Assembly: GCA_023411775.1 (NCBI GenBank)
Contig: JAEYOL010000262.1
Coordinates: 1 to 40,896 of the forward strand
DNA from: Bacteroidota bacterium
GTDB lineage: Bacteria > Bacteroidota > Bacteroidia > Chitinophagales > Chitinophagaceae
DNA length: 40,896 bases
Direction of reading: 5' to 3'
This document shows positions 24,121 to 32,671 of the stretch, piece by piece (position 1 is the first letter of the stretch; every line of letters starts with the position of its first letter). The position numbers and the translations under genes were made by a program. The notes under the pieces were generated by a model that saw nothing but the letters and a program-made list of their open reading frames with translations, was not told where the DNA came from and did not search any database.

Positions 24121-25986
24121 ATGCGGAACAAAACTAAACGATTGACTGTAGCGCAGGCGACCATTGAGTTTCTGCAGAACCAGTTCGTAGAATCGGATGG
24201 TGTAGAGACACAATTCTTTGCTGGTTGTTTTGGCATTTTCGGACATGGCAATGTAGGAGGTATCGGCCAGGCTTTATTTCAAAATCCCTCTTTCAGATAT
24301 TTCCAGTCAAGAAACGAGCAGGCCATGGTGCATACGGCCATTGCTTATGCCAAGGTGAAGAACCGCCTGGGCGCATTTGTTTGTACCAGCTCAATTGGAC
24401 CAGGGGCGACGAATATGATAACCGGCGCCGCTACAGCAACCATTAACAGGTTGCCGGTATTACTTATTCCGGGAGATATCTTTTCAACGCGTTCAGTGGA
24501 TCCCGTATTACAACAACTAGAATATCCATATAGTAACGATATCTCGGTTAATGATTGTTTCAAGCCAGTATCGAAATATTGGGATCGCATTAACCGTCCT
24601 GAACAGTTGATTGCAGCCCTTCCGAAGGCGATGCGCATACTAACATCGCCTTCCGAAACAGGTGCGGTCACCCTGGCCATGCCACAGGATGTGCAGGCAG
24701 AAGCATACGATTTTCCCGCGGCTTTATTTAACAGGAAAGTTTGGCATATTCCACGAACCAGACCCGACAGGTTTGTATTACAAAAAGCCGCAGCTGTCAT
24801 TTCTGCCGCGAAAGCGCCTGTGATCATTGCAGGAGGTGGAGTAATCTACAGTAGCGCTTCAGTTGAATTGAAGAAATTCGTCAATCGCTCAGGCGTGCCT
24901 GTTATTGAGACTTTTGCCGGAAAGGGTGCTTTGAGATACGATGAACCACAAAACCTGGGCGCAGCGGGTGTTACCGGTACACCAGGAGCAATCGCTATTT
25001 GTGAAAAAGCTGATGTGGTGATTGGCATAGGTACGCGATATAGCGATTTTACAAGTATTTCCCAGTCTGCCTTCCAGAATCCCGATGTAAAGTTTATAAA
25101 CATCAATGTGTCAGAATTTGATTCATTTAAGCAGGGAGCTATCCCAGTAGTTGCCGATGCCAGAGAAACATTGAAGGAGTTGAATAAACTTTTAAGTACG
25201 TATAAAGTAAGTAGCAGCTATAGTGCCACAGTAAAAAAATATAATTCGGAATGGGATAAAACTGTGGATCGTATTTTCGCGGTTTCCGGCGACCAGCCGG
25301 TAAGACAGGCTGAAATTGTCGGAGCAGTGAATAATTTTTCTTCCGCAAAAGATATCGTGGTGTGTGCCGCCGGAAGCCTGCCCGGAGATTTACATAAGCT
25401 TTGGAGAACACAGGACAGTAAGGGTTTCCACCTTGAGTACGGATACTCCTGCATGGGGTATGAGATCGCTGGTGGTCTTGGTGCAAAGATGGCGGATCCT
25501 TCCCGCGAAGTTTATGTGATGGTTGGAGATGGAAGTTACCTGCTGATGTCGCAGGAGATCATTACGTCGATACAGGAAGGATATAAACTAACGGTTATCC
25601 TGATCAACAATAACGGATTCGCGAGCATCGGAGGCCTTTCCGCTTCGCTAGGAACCAGGGGTTTTGGCACCGCATATAAGTATCGAAACCAAAAAACAGG
25701 TCAGTTGGATGGGAAGGTGCTTCCTGTGGATTTAGCTGACAATGCTAAGAGCCTCGGGGCTGTCGTTTTTAGAACAAACACGATAGAGGAATTTAAACAC
25801 GCATTGAAAAAATCGAAACAGGAACATAGTACTACGGTGATCTATATAGAATCGGATCCGGGTAAAAGAGTAGATGGGTATACTTGGTGGGAGGTGCCGC
25901 TTGCCCAGGTCGCGGCGGCTGCATCCGTTAGGGAAAGTTTTGAACAACTAAAATCCAATAAGAAAAAGCAACGTCACCACCTCTAA
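24121..25986 (+). CDS. iolD: 3D-(3,5/4)-trihydroxycyclohexane-1,2-dione hydrolase
   Basis: The 621-residue ThDP enzyme has the N-terminal PYR domain with the activating Glu in FQSRNEQAMVHTAIAYAK, a central domain (IIAGGGVIYS), and the C-terminal PP domain with the ThDP/Mg motif GDGSYLLMSQEII to INNNGFASIGG. It opens the cyclohexane ring to give 5-deoxy-glucuronate, the defining step of the pathway. The length is normal for IolD. The GGLSASLG continuation after the NN pair separates IolD from acetolactate synthase. Confidence 0.95.
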   Translation: MRNKTKRLTVAQATIEFLQNQFVESDGVETQFFAGCFGIFGHGNVGGIGQALFQNPSFRYFQSRNEQAMVHTAIAYAKVKNRLGAFVCTSSIGPGATNMITGAATATINRLPVLLIPGDIFSTRSVDPVLQQLEYPYSNDISVNDCFKPVSKYWDRINRPEQLIAALPKAMRILTSPSETGAVTLAMPQDVQAEAYDFPAALFNRKVWHIPRTRPDRFVLQKAAAVISAAKAPVIIAGGGVIYSSASVELKKFVNRSGVPVIETFAGKGALRYDEPQNLGAAGVTGTPGAIAICEKADVVIGIGTRYSDFTSISQSAFQNPDVKFININVSEFDSFKQGAIPVVADARETLKELNKLLSTYKVSSSYSATVKKYNSEWDKTVDRIFAVSGDQPVRQAEIVGAVNNFSSAKDIVVCAAGSLPGDLHKLWRTQDSKGFHLEYGYSCMGYEIAGGLGAKMADPSREVYVMVGDGSYLLMSQEIITSIQEGYKLTVILINNNGFASIGGLSASLGTRGFGTAYKYRNQKTGQLDGKVLPVDLADNAKSLGAVVFRTNTIEEFKHALKKSKQEHSTTVIYIESDPGKRVDGYTWWEVPLAQVAAAASVRESFEQLKSNKKKQRHHL

Positions 25987-26003
25987 TATTCAAAATCCTA
26001 CAG

Positions 26004-27578
26004 ATGAGTATCTCCCTGGTCAGTTTTATTGTATTTACGTTGCTTGTAGGAGTTTATACATGGTATAAACTCAGGCGATCAAAATTTGAAACAGCATCGG
26101 GGTATTTTTTAGGCGGGCGGACATTAGGAGCAGGTTTGATTGCCATTTCCATGTTACTTACGAATATTTCGACCGAACACCTGATAGGAATGAATGGATC
26201 TTCCTATAAGAATGGGTTCGTCGTGATGGCATGGGAAGTCACTTCAGCCATTGCGCTGGTGATCGGTGCCTTGTATTTTATTCCCCGTTATTTGAAAATG
26301 GGTTTAACGACTATACCGCAGTATCTCGAACTTCGGTTTGACCGCACCACCCATACTATAGTGAACTTATTATTGCTGGTATCTTTTGTAGTCACACTTT
26401 TACCCGTGGTACTTTACACGGGAGCCATAAACATGGAAACGCTTTTTGACATTTCAGAAAAATTAAACATCACTAAGGAAAGATCATTACTATACCTGAT
26501 CATTGCTACCGGCATTTTGGGATCGGTTTATGCCATATTCGGGGGATTAAAAGCGATCGCTTATTCTGATGCGATTTATGGTGTGGGTTTGTTTATTGGT
26601 GGTTTGTTGATACCCATTATTGCATTATTAGATATCGGTGATAGCAATATAGTCACAGGTTTAACCAGGGTGTATGATGCTGCACCGGAGAAGTTTAATT
26701 CAATTGGGGATAAAGATTCGGTGCTTCCTTTTGGCACTTTATTCACAGGGCTTGTCGTCAATCAAATTTATTTCTGGTGTATGAACCAGGTGATCGTGCA
26801 GCGGGCCCTGGGTGCATCCAGCTTAAAAGAGGCGCAGAAGGGTTTTTTGCTGATGGGTGTGTTCAAGATATTAATGCCTATCATCATTGTGTTGCCCGGC
26901 GTGATCGGATATTTTTATTTCCGTGAAACATTATACAATGAACAGGATACAATATATCCGAATTTAGTTAAGAAGGTCTTGCCGGTTTCACTCGTAGGAT
27001 TTTTTGCTGCGGTCGTGTTGGGAACAGTGCTGAGTACGCTGAATGCCGTGCTCAACAGTGCCGCCACCCTCTTTAGCCTTGGGGTATACAAACGCCAGAT
27101 TAACCCTGATGCAAGCGAAAGAAAGGTTGTAAAAGTTGGAAAATGGACCAGTGTGGTGATCGCGGTTTTTTCAATTATCGCAGCTCCGTTAGTTGCGAAA
27201 GCCCCGGAGGGATTGTACCAATTATTGCAGCAGTTGAATGGGATATTCTTCATCCCGATCGCTTCGATACTTATTGGTGGTTTTTTTATAAAAGGTATAT
27301 CCGCCGCCGGCGCCAAAGTAGCTATTATTACAGGTTTACTTTTTTACGTTATCACCACCTTTATTCTAAAGGTCGATATCCATTTCGTACATGTGTGGGG
27401 GATCGAGTTTGTGTTAAACATACTGGTGATGCTGATCGTTTCCGCATTTTATAAAAACACAAACAATTATACACCTACACATACCGGGGAAGTGAATATT
27501 ACGCCCTGGAAGTATGCAAAACCGGCAGGGTTGGCATTAGTGATTATTACTATACTGATCTATATTTTATTAAGCTAA
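26004..27578 (+). CDS. Sodium/solute symporter (SSS family), probable inositol transporter
   Basis: The 524-residue protein has about 13-14 membrane helices. SSS features include GGRTLGAGLIAISMLLTNIS-type helix 1-2 and the segment GMNGSSYKNG, YFIPRYLKMGLTTIPQYLELRF, and the AYSDAIYGVGL region. The closest well-known relatives are SLC5-type sugar/inositol symporters. It would carry inositol across the inner membrane using Na+. It sits between iolD (17 bp) and the iolE-like gene (10 bp), which supports inositol as substrate; this is inference from context. Confidence 0.88.
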   Translation: MSISLVSFIVFTLLVGVYTWYKLRRSKFETASGYFLGGRTLGAGLIAISMLLTNISTEHLIGMNGSSYKNGFVVMAWEVTSAIALVIGALYFIPRYLKMGLTTIPQYLELRFDRTTHTIVNLLLLVSFVVTLLPVVLYTGAINMETLFDISEKLNITKERSLLYLIIATGILGSVYAIFGGLKAIAYSDAIYGVGLFIGGLLIPIIALLDIGDSNIVTGLTRVYDAAPEKFNSIGDKDSVLPFGTLFTGLVVNQIYFWCMNQVIVQRALGASSLKEAQKGFLLMGVFKILMPIIIVLPGVIGYFYFRETLYNEQDTIYPNLVKKVLPVSLVGFFAAVVLGTVLSTLNAVLNSAATLFSLGVYKRQINPDASERKVVKVGKWTSVVIAVFSIIAAPLVAKAPEGLYQLLQQLNGIFFIPIASILIGGFFIKGISAAGAKVAIITGLLFYVITTFILKVDIHFVHVWGIEFVLNILVMLIVSAFYKNTNNYTPTHTGEVNITPWKYAKPAGLALVIITILIYILLS

Positions 27579-27588
27579 TACGAAGAAG

Positions 27589-28506
27589 ATGAAAACAGTT
27601 ACCAAGATTAAAATAGCCAATGCGCCTTGTTCATGGGGAGCACTTGAGTTTGAACTGGAGGGTAAGTCTTTAGGGTATGGACAGGTGTTGGACGAAATAG
27701 CTGAGACAGGTTATACGGGCACTGAACTGGGTGACTGGGGTTTTATGCCAACTGACCCCGGGAAGTTAAGGGACGAGATCGCAAAGCGGGACTTGCAATT
27801 GCTGGGTGTATTTGTGCCGGTTGCACTTGCAAAAGCGTCTGCTCACGAGGAGGGTATTGTAAAGGCGCTCAAAGTGGCTGGTTTGATGCATGATGCCGGA
27901 TATGAAGATGCATTTATCGTGCTGGCAGATGAAAACGGATCAGTGGACTATCGTACGATGCATGCAGGGAGAATAAAATCCAGTGAAACCCTTTCATCAA
28001 CCGATATGAAGGTTTTTGCCGAGGGAGCGGATGGTGTTGCGCGGGCGATTAAAGATCGCTATGGTATGCGAACAGTATTTCATCATCATTGCGCCGGATT
28101 TATTGAAACGCCATCGGAGATCAATGCGCTGATGGATCTAACTGACCCTGGACTTTTGGGTTTGTGTTTTGATACCGGGCATTACATGTTTGGCGGAGGC
28201 GATGACCCCGTTTCACTCATGAAGCAATATCGGGATCGAATCTGGCATGTACACTTTAAAGATTTTTCACCAGAGGTGGCAGAATTGGTAAAGCGCAATG
28301 ACTGGAATTATTTTGAAGCAGTAAGAAATGGCGTTTTCTGTGAATTGGGTAAAGGAGCTGTTGACTTTAGAAAAGTGAAAGAATGGCTTGAGTACACGGG
28401 CTATGATGGATGGATCGTCGTGGAGCAGGATGTGTTACCAGGTATGGGCAATCCGAAAGCCTGCGCAAAGAATAACCGGGCCTACCTGCAGTCGATAGGA
28501 TTATAA
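27589..28506 (+). CDS. iolE: TIM-barrel sugar isomerase-like protein, probable inosose dehydratase
   Basis: The 305-residue xylose-isomerase-like TIM barrel starts KIANAPCSWGALEFE and has GYTGTELGDWGFMPTDP, VFHHHCAGFIETP, LCFDTGHYMFGGGDDP, WHVHFKDF and a late VVEQDVLPG; acidic and His residues at these points are the metal site of the family. In the operon it fills the inosose dehydration step (IolE). The NAPCSWG start is a divergent branch from the Bacillus type, so an inosose isomerase (IolI) role is the main alternative. Confidence 0.83.
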   Translation: MKTVTKIKIANAPCSWGALEFELEGKSLGYGQVLDEIAETGYTGTELGDWGFMPTDPGKLRDEIAKRDLQLLGVFVPVALAKASAHEEGIVKALKVAGLMHDAGYEDAFIVLADENGSVDYRTMHAGRIKSSETLSSTDMKVFAEGADGVARAIKDRYGMRTVFHHHCAGFIETPSEINALMDLTDPGLLGLCFDTGHYMFGGGDDPVSLMKQYRDRIWHVHFKDFSPEVAELVKRNDWNYFEAVRNGVFCELGKGAVDFRKVKEWLEYTGYDGWIVVEQDVLPGMGNPKACAKNNRAYLQSIGL

Positions 28507-28586
28507 GAGAATTTATAAAGAAGGTTCAGCGGGAGCATTACGCCGGTTGCCGGGCTGAAGTATTTGGAACAATAAAATAACTTAGT

Positions 28587-29621
28587 ATGAAAGAGGTTAA
28601 AATTGCTTTGTTGGGTATCGGTCGTATTGGCAGGATACATTTCAGAAATATCAACCAATATTTTCCCAATGCATCAATTGTGGCCGTAGCCGATCCCCTG
28701 TACAGTAAGGAGGAATTCAAAGAACTTTTTGGGAATACTTTTTTTTCCCAGCAACCCGAGGAAGCGATCGGTCATGAGGGAGTTAACGCGGTGTTGATCT
28801 GTACGCCCACCTCCTCACACGCCGACCTGTTGACCCTGAGCGCAACGGCAGGAAAGCATATTTTCTGTGAAAAGCCGATGGATCTGTCCTTGGAAAGAAG
28901 TGCTGCCCTTGTGGACCTTGTTAAGCAGATGAGCATTCAACTCATGCTGGGCTTCAACCGCCGTTTTGATCCCGACTTTATGCAGGCCCGTCAGCATATC
29001 ATGGACAAAAAAATCGGGCCCGTGCAGGTGGTCAAGATCACCAGTCGCGATCCTGGTTTGCCACCAGTTGATTACCTTGAAAGTTCCGGCGGGCTTTTTA
29101 TGGATATGGCAATCCATGATTTTGACATGGCGAGGTATATGATGAATAAAAAGGTGGTTGAAGTTTTTTCGAAAGGCCTGGTATTGGTAGATGAAGCCGT
29201 TCGAACCGTGGGGGACATCGATACTGCCCTGACGACCTTGACCTTTGAGGACGGCACTTATGCGGTGATCGACAATAGTCGTAAAGCTGTATATGGTTAT
29301 GACCAGCGCCTGGAAATATTTGGCGATGCTGGAATGATCCAGGTGGAAAACAACCTGCACAACCGAAATATACTTTATGATGAACAAGGCATTCACCAGG
29401 CGTTGCCGCTCGACTTTTTTATGGACCGGTATGCGGCATCTTATTTAAAGGAAATGGAGCTTTTTATCGATGCGTTAATAAAAGACAAGCCGATGCCGGT
29501 TGGCGGGGAGGACGGGCTCGAAGCCTCCAGGATCGCGGTGGCAGCCCGGCTTTCGATGGAAAAAGGCCGCCCGGTGAAGCTTTCCGAGATCACAACAGGG
29601 GCCAGGCAGGTTACGGCATAA
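28587..29621 (+). CDS. iolG: Inositol 2-dehydrogenase (Gfo/Idh/MocA family)
   Basis: The 344-residue NAD(P)-dependent oxidoreductase has the Rossmann motif ALLGIGRIGRIHF, a strand-2 AVADP, the EKP motif (HIFCEKPMDLS) with the catalytic Lys, and GGLFMDMAIHDFDMARYM with the Asp/His pair used by MocA-type dehydrogenases. It oxidises myo-inositol to scyllo-inosose, the first step of the pathway. It is the last gene of the operon, 80 bp after iolE, with its own ATG at 28587. It could also act on scyllo-inositol. Confidence 0.9.
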   Translation: MKEVKIALLGIGRIGRIHFRNINQYFPNASIVAVADPLYSKEEFKELFGNTFFSQQPEEAIGHEGVNAVLICTPTSSHADLLTLSATAGKHIFCEKPMDLSLERSAALVDLVKQMSIQLMLGFNRRFDPDFMQARQHIMDKKIGPVQVVKITSRDPGLPPVDYLESSGGLFMDMAIHDFDMARYMMNKKVVEVFSKGLVLVDEAVRTVGDIDTALTTLTFEDGTYAVIDNSRKAVYGYDQRLEIFGDAGMIQVENNLHNRNILYDEQGIHQALPLDFFMDRYAASYLKEMELFIDALIKDKPMPVGGEDGLEASRIAVAARLSMEKGRPVKLSEITTGARQVTA

Positions 29622-29657
29622 GATTGCTGTTAATTGTGCGTCAATAACTTAAATTTT

Positions 29658-29689
29658 TTTGGCTACAAACTACAGCACCGCTATCTTTG
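29658..29689 (+). promoter_or_regulatory. Consensus Bacteroidota promoter of tRNA-Glu
   Basis: TTTG at 29658-29661 (-33 box) and TATCTTTG at 29682-29689 (-7 box, full match to TAnnTTTG) are 20 bases apart. The transcription start would fall near 29696, about 7 bases before the tRNA. Confidence 0.85.
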
Positions 29690-29702
29690 CCGTCCCTAAA
29701 AC

Positions 29703-29774
29703 GGCCCGTTCGTCTAAGGGCTAGGACACCACCCTTTCACGGTGGTGATACGGGTTCGAATCCCGTACGGGCTA
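29703..29774 (+). tRNA. tRNA-Glu (anticodon UUC)
   Basis: A full cloverleaf is visible: acceptor GGCCCGT (29703) with ACGGGCT (29767-29773; first pair G-U), D-stem GTC/GAC, anticodon stem CCACC/GGTGG around loop CTTTCAC with anticodon TTC, T-stem ACGGG/CCCGT with TTCGAAT, discriminator A. The length is 72 bases. The CCA end is not encoded (CTA follows). It is placed between a consensus promoter and a terminator, so it is an independent unit. Confidence 0.97.
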
Positions 29775-29779
29775 CTAAG

Positions 29780-29809
29780 AGGTTTCAGTTTTTGCTGGAA
29801 CCTTTTTTT
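29780..29809 (+). terminator. Rho-independent terminator of tRNA-Glu
   Basis: AGGTTTCAG (29780-29788) pairs with CTGGAACCT (29795-29803), 9 bp with one G-U, around a 6-base loop, followed by a run of seven T to 29809. Confidence 0.88.
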
Positions 29810-29869
29810 ATGGAAGTTACTTTTTTAAATAGGTGATTCCGTTTGTAATCTTATGCAGTGATAAGCAAT

Positions 29870-30541
29870 TTAAACTGTAAAGACTCCATTTTTAATGGCC
29901 ACCATGACCAGGCCAACACGACTTTTGACGTCCAGTTTTGCGAATAGATGATCCCGCAATGTGTCAATTGACCTCGGGTTATATCCCATTCTCTGGGCAA
30001 TCTCTTTATATGTCATGTCTGAGCAGGCGAGTTTTAGGAAAATGATTTCCTGTTCAGTGAGGATGATATTCTGCAGGTTCATATTACCTTCTTTGTTGTT
30101 ACGAAAAAGACTTACCAGTTTACCGGTTGTATTATTAGAATAATAAAACCCGGTTTCCATGACCGAAAGAATAGCGGATTTTAGTTCAGAGGGACTAATG
30201 TCCTTCTTCAAAAAGCCTTTCACTCCCGCCTGTAGCAGTCTGATTAAAGAGAGCTCTGAATCATACATAGTAAGCATCAGGATATTAATACCCGGACGAT
30301 TTTTTTGGATCCATTTTGCCGTTTCGAGCCCATCAACTTTAGGCATATTGAGGTCGAGTATGACTACGTCAGGGACCAGCCCGTTTGCCATGGCGTCAAT
30401 CAGTTCCTGTCCATTGCCTGATTGATTTACTACCATGCATTCATCAAAATTTTCTATCAGGGTGGCCAGCGCACTGCGCAGAAGGGCATGGTCATCTGCA
30501 AGTGCAATTTTTACGGCATTTTTTTTCTTTTGCATAATCAA
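29870..30541 (-). CDS. NarL/LuxR-type response regulator of the seven-helix/kinase module
   Basis: The 223-residue protein has a receiver domain with acidic D16-D17 (ALADDH), phosphoacceptor D63 (VVILDLNMPKVDG), LTMYDS and the Lys in FLKKDIS, then a LuxR helix-turn-helix (LTEQEIIFLKLACSDMTYKE to YNPRSIDTLRDHLFAKL). It is a DNA-binding output protein. The ATG overlaps the kinase stop by four bases, so it is the cognate partner of the kinase at 30538-31329. Two alternative starts (residue 1 or 3) are equally good. Confidence 0.92.
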   Translation of the reverse strand: MIMQKKKNAVKIALADDHALLRSALATLIENFDECMVVNQSGNGQELIDAMANGLVPDVVILDLNMPKVDGLETAKWIQKNRPGINILMLTMYDSELSLIRLLQAGVKGFLKKDISPSELKSAILSVMETGFYYSNNTTGKLVSLFRNNKEGNMNLQNIILTEQEIIFLKLACSDMTYKEIAQRMGYNPRSIDTLRDHLFAKLDVKSRVGLVMVAIKNGVFTV

Positions 30542-31329
30542 AAAGGGATAATAAAATTAAGAGTTGTTCCTTGTCCCGGGCTGGATTCAATGGTCATCTC
30601 TCCAGTCATTGCTTTGACACGCTTTGACATATTGCTAAGTCCGGCTTTGCCGGCTCTGGTATTTTCATTGGGATCAGGAGGTACAAATCCTCTACCATTA
30701 TCTCTTATTGAGACATCCAAATGACCTGCACAATAGTGCAAGCTAATATGCACTTGTGATGCGGAGGAATGTTTGACTATATTGTTCAATGCCTCCTGTA
30801 TTATACGAAGTATTACCAATTCTTTTCGGCTATCCATATACACCGTACTCCCGGTAATACATAGCAGGATTTCAATCAAACCAGTTTCTTTGATTTGCTC
30901 AACCTCCTTCTCAACAGCTGCGATTAATCCCATACTGCTGATTATATCGGAGTTGAGACTTTTAGAAATAGCGCTAAGCTTGTCAATCGCTACACCAATC
31001 AGATCTACGGATGACCTGACGTCTCCTACGTTAATTACGGTCTGAGAAAACCCGAGTGAATTCAATTTGAGTTTGGCGAGCGTTAAAGAGAGATTAATAT
31101 TGTCATGAATTTCTCGCGAGATATGTTGGAAAGTGCTTTCCTGGATTTCCAACTGAGAAGCCATGAGGGTTTTTTCATGGTCAATTTTGAGTTCATCGAT
31201 GTTATCCTGATTTATAAGTTGCTTCTTCTGGTAAATATGAATTAATGCCACAATCAGCCCAGCTAATGTGAGAATCAAAATGGTAGCGACAACAAGAAAT
31301 ATTACTAAATTAGTTTTGGTGTCTTGCAT
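30538..31329 (-). CDS. HisKA_3-type sensor histidine kinase with single N-terminal membrane helix
   Basis: The 263-residue kinase has one membrane helix (residues 8-31), a short coiled-coil-like linker (about 40-68) and the HisKA_3 dimerisation/phosphoacceptor region with H75 (ISREIHDNINLSLTLAKL). The ATPase domain follows (N box NNIVKHSSAS, G box DNGRGF, later GLSNMSKRVKAM and SSPGQGT). It has no outer sensory domain. It overlaps the upstream seven-helix gene by 25 bp and the regulator by 4 bp, so the seven-helix protein is probably its sensor partner (inference). Confidence 0.92.
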   Translation of the reverse strand: MQDTKTNLVIFLVVATILILTLAGLIVALIHIYQKKQLINQDNIDELKIDHEKTLMASQLEIQESTFQHISREIHDNINLSLTLAKLKLNSLGFSQTVINVGDVRSSVDLIGVAIDKLSAISKSLNSDIISSMGLIAAVEKEVEQIKETGLIEILLCITGSTVYMDSRKELVILRIIQEALNNIVKHSSASQVHISLHYCAGHLDVSIRDNGRGFVPPDPNENTRAGKAGLSNMSKRVKAMTGEMTIESSPGQGTTLNFIIPF

Positions 31330-32015
31330 GAAAATGATTTGATTATCAAAACAAATAATAGTAAGTAGAAAACATGAATGATGGTAAAAATTTTTGCATA
31401 GAATAAGTAGTCAATAGTTATATAGTAATTCAAAACAAGGGTTGTAGGAAGAGTACAAATTGAATAAAAAGTTAATCCAGTCACTGTCCAAAAATTGGTG
31501 TCTTGTAAAAGATTGGTTTTTTGAAACTTTGTGAAGAGCTCGTGAAAATACAAGTAACAGAATAGGATTAAACTAATTGACTCCAAAACGTATGTTGCGG
31601 AAATGGAATTATAACTCAATTTTGATTTGGTTAGCACGTCATTTAGTACGAAAAACGAAGCTAACAAGGTTACAATAATAAAACTCCATTTAATTACTTT
31701 CCGTTTTAGCGAGTTGTTGTTAATAGAAAAAAAGAAGTAAGTAAAAGCAAAATATTCTATTATCGTTACCATCCAGTCGATGTAATATCCCGTCCTAGCA
31801 ATTGTATTGCGAAGCGTCGAATCAGCATCTGGGATAAAATAACTATAGTTGAAGAATTGAAGTATCAGAAAGGAAAGAAAATACACAGGAAAATACTTAA
31901 ACTGAGGATGCTTTTTCCCCTTGGTGATTGATAAAACAAAAACAACAATTAGTGTCAGTGTTAATATTAAATCTGTAAAATAATCGTTAATCCAAAATTG
32001 AAGTAGACCATTCAT
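31305..32015 (-). CDS. Seven-helix membrane protein of a two-component module (function unknown)
   Basis: The 236-residue protein has about seven membrane helices (near 15-33, 42-60, 78-98, 107-127, 138-158, 173-195 and 203-228) with short loops. It is homologous by eye to the protein at 131-835: EYFAFTYFF after helix 3, a LESISLILFCYLYF segment, and NFWTVTGL at helix 6. Its 3' end overlaps the kinase start by 25 bp, a strong sign of coupled expression. It has no recognised ligand-binding fold; it could be a membrane-embedded sensor for a lipid, gradient or small hydrophobic signal. The gene is AT-rich. Confidence 0.8.
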   Translation of the reverse strand: MNGLLQFWINDYFTDLILTLTLIVVFVLSITKGKKHPQFKYFPVYFLSFLILQFFNYSYFIPDADSTLRNTIARTGYYIDWMVTIIEYFAFTYFFFSINNNSLKRKVIKWSFIIVTLLASFFVLNDVLTKSKLSYNSISATYVLESISLILFCYLYFHELFTKFQKTNLLQDTNFWTVTGLTFYSICTLPTTLVLNYYITIDYLFYAKIFTIIHVFYLLLFVLIIKSFSCKTPKLI

Positions 32016-32671
32016 GGCTAGTTGTATTCATTTCTCAAATAGTACCATTAAGCTTAAACTTCACCGGAAAACAATTTAAAGTGTTTTACCTCTATATCGG
32101 ACCTAATGAACTATTTATACTACGTTTAAATATTTATTGGCTTCTAATAGTTAGGATTTTCAAAGCGACGATTTGAATGCCAGTTATGTTTATCTCACTG
32201 TAACCGCATTTCTTTGCCTTTTATCGGTGGATATATAAAAAGTATAATTAATAGTCAATAATCTAATTTTATTTTCAGCTCTGTAATTCGATGCTTGAGA
32301 GATGGAGGTATTAAGGCAATAAGACAACAAATATATTGCTAGGAATGGAAACAAAAATTTAAGGTAAATGAGCGACGAAGAAGAATGTTGAACGGATAAA
32401 AGTTGAGGTTGTTCTACTTCATGAGGTAGTGTAGCAATTGAAAAGACAGGAAATGAAACTGATACTAATAAATCAGAGCGACCATTACAACCATTCCATA
32501 TGTTTTTCCAACACTCCATATTAATCCAGATATGAATTCTAAGTTAGCAAACATGTCTTCAATTATAAAGAGGAAAACACGTTTTTAAAACGTGTTTTCC
32601 CCGAGTTGAATGAAAAGAATTTGTCAGTTAAAATGTGGCCCGATATCATTTAACTAAGTGAGTTATAATGC
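32016..32671. other. Gene-poor stretch of about 650 bp
   Basis: No convincing gene is seen. A 109-codon open frame at 32190-32519 (minus) has one hydrophobic stretch but no family match and unusual composition, and I do not call it. The stretch should hold the promoter of the seven-helix/kinase/regulator operon. A CAAATATA at 32328-32335 reads as TATATTTG on the minus strand, a full -7 box match, but it is about 310 bp from the ATG. A strong palindrome lies at 32572-32600. Confidence 0.5.
32572..32600. terminator. 29-bp perfect palindrome, probable terminator of the carboxypeptidase gene
   Basis: GGAAAACACGTTTT (32572-32585) and AAAACGTGTTTTCC (32587-32600) are perfect 14-bp arms around a single base. 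As RNA the six GC-containing outer steps would pair with an A/T-rich loop. It lies 71 bp after the stop of the minus-strand S10 gene, where a terminator is expected, but lacks a classic long T run. A regulator site is the alternative. Confidence 0.5.

Noticed and set aside
24345..24827. 160-codon open frame, minus strand
   Set aside because: Antisense of iolD; no independent support.
28525..28559. Small hairpin (TTCAGC/GCTGAA with inner CCGG/CCGG) between iolE and iolG
   Set aside because: Stems are short and interrupted; too weak to call a regulatory element.
28815..29396. 193-codon open frame, minus strand
   Set aside because: Antisense to iolG, which has complete family motifs.
32190..32519. 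109-codon open frame, minus strand
   Set aside because: No family match, odd composition, and no conserved motif; AT-rich non-coding DNA often gives such frames.
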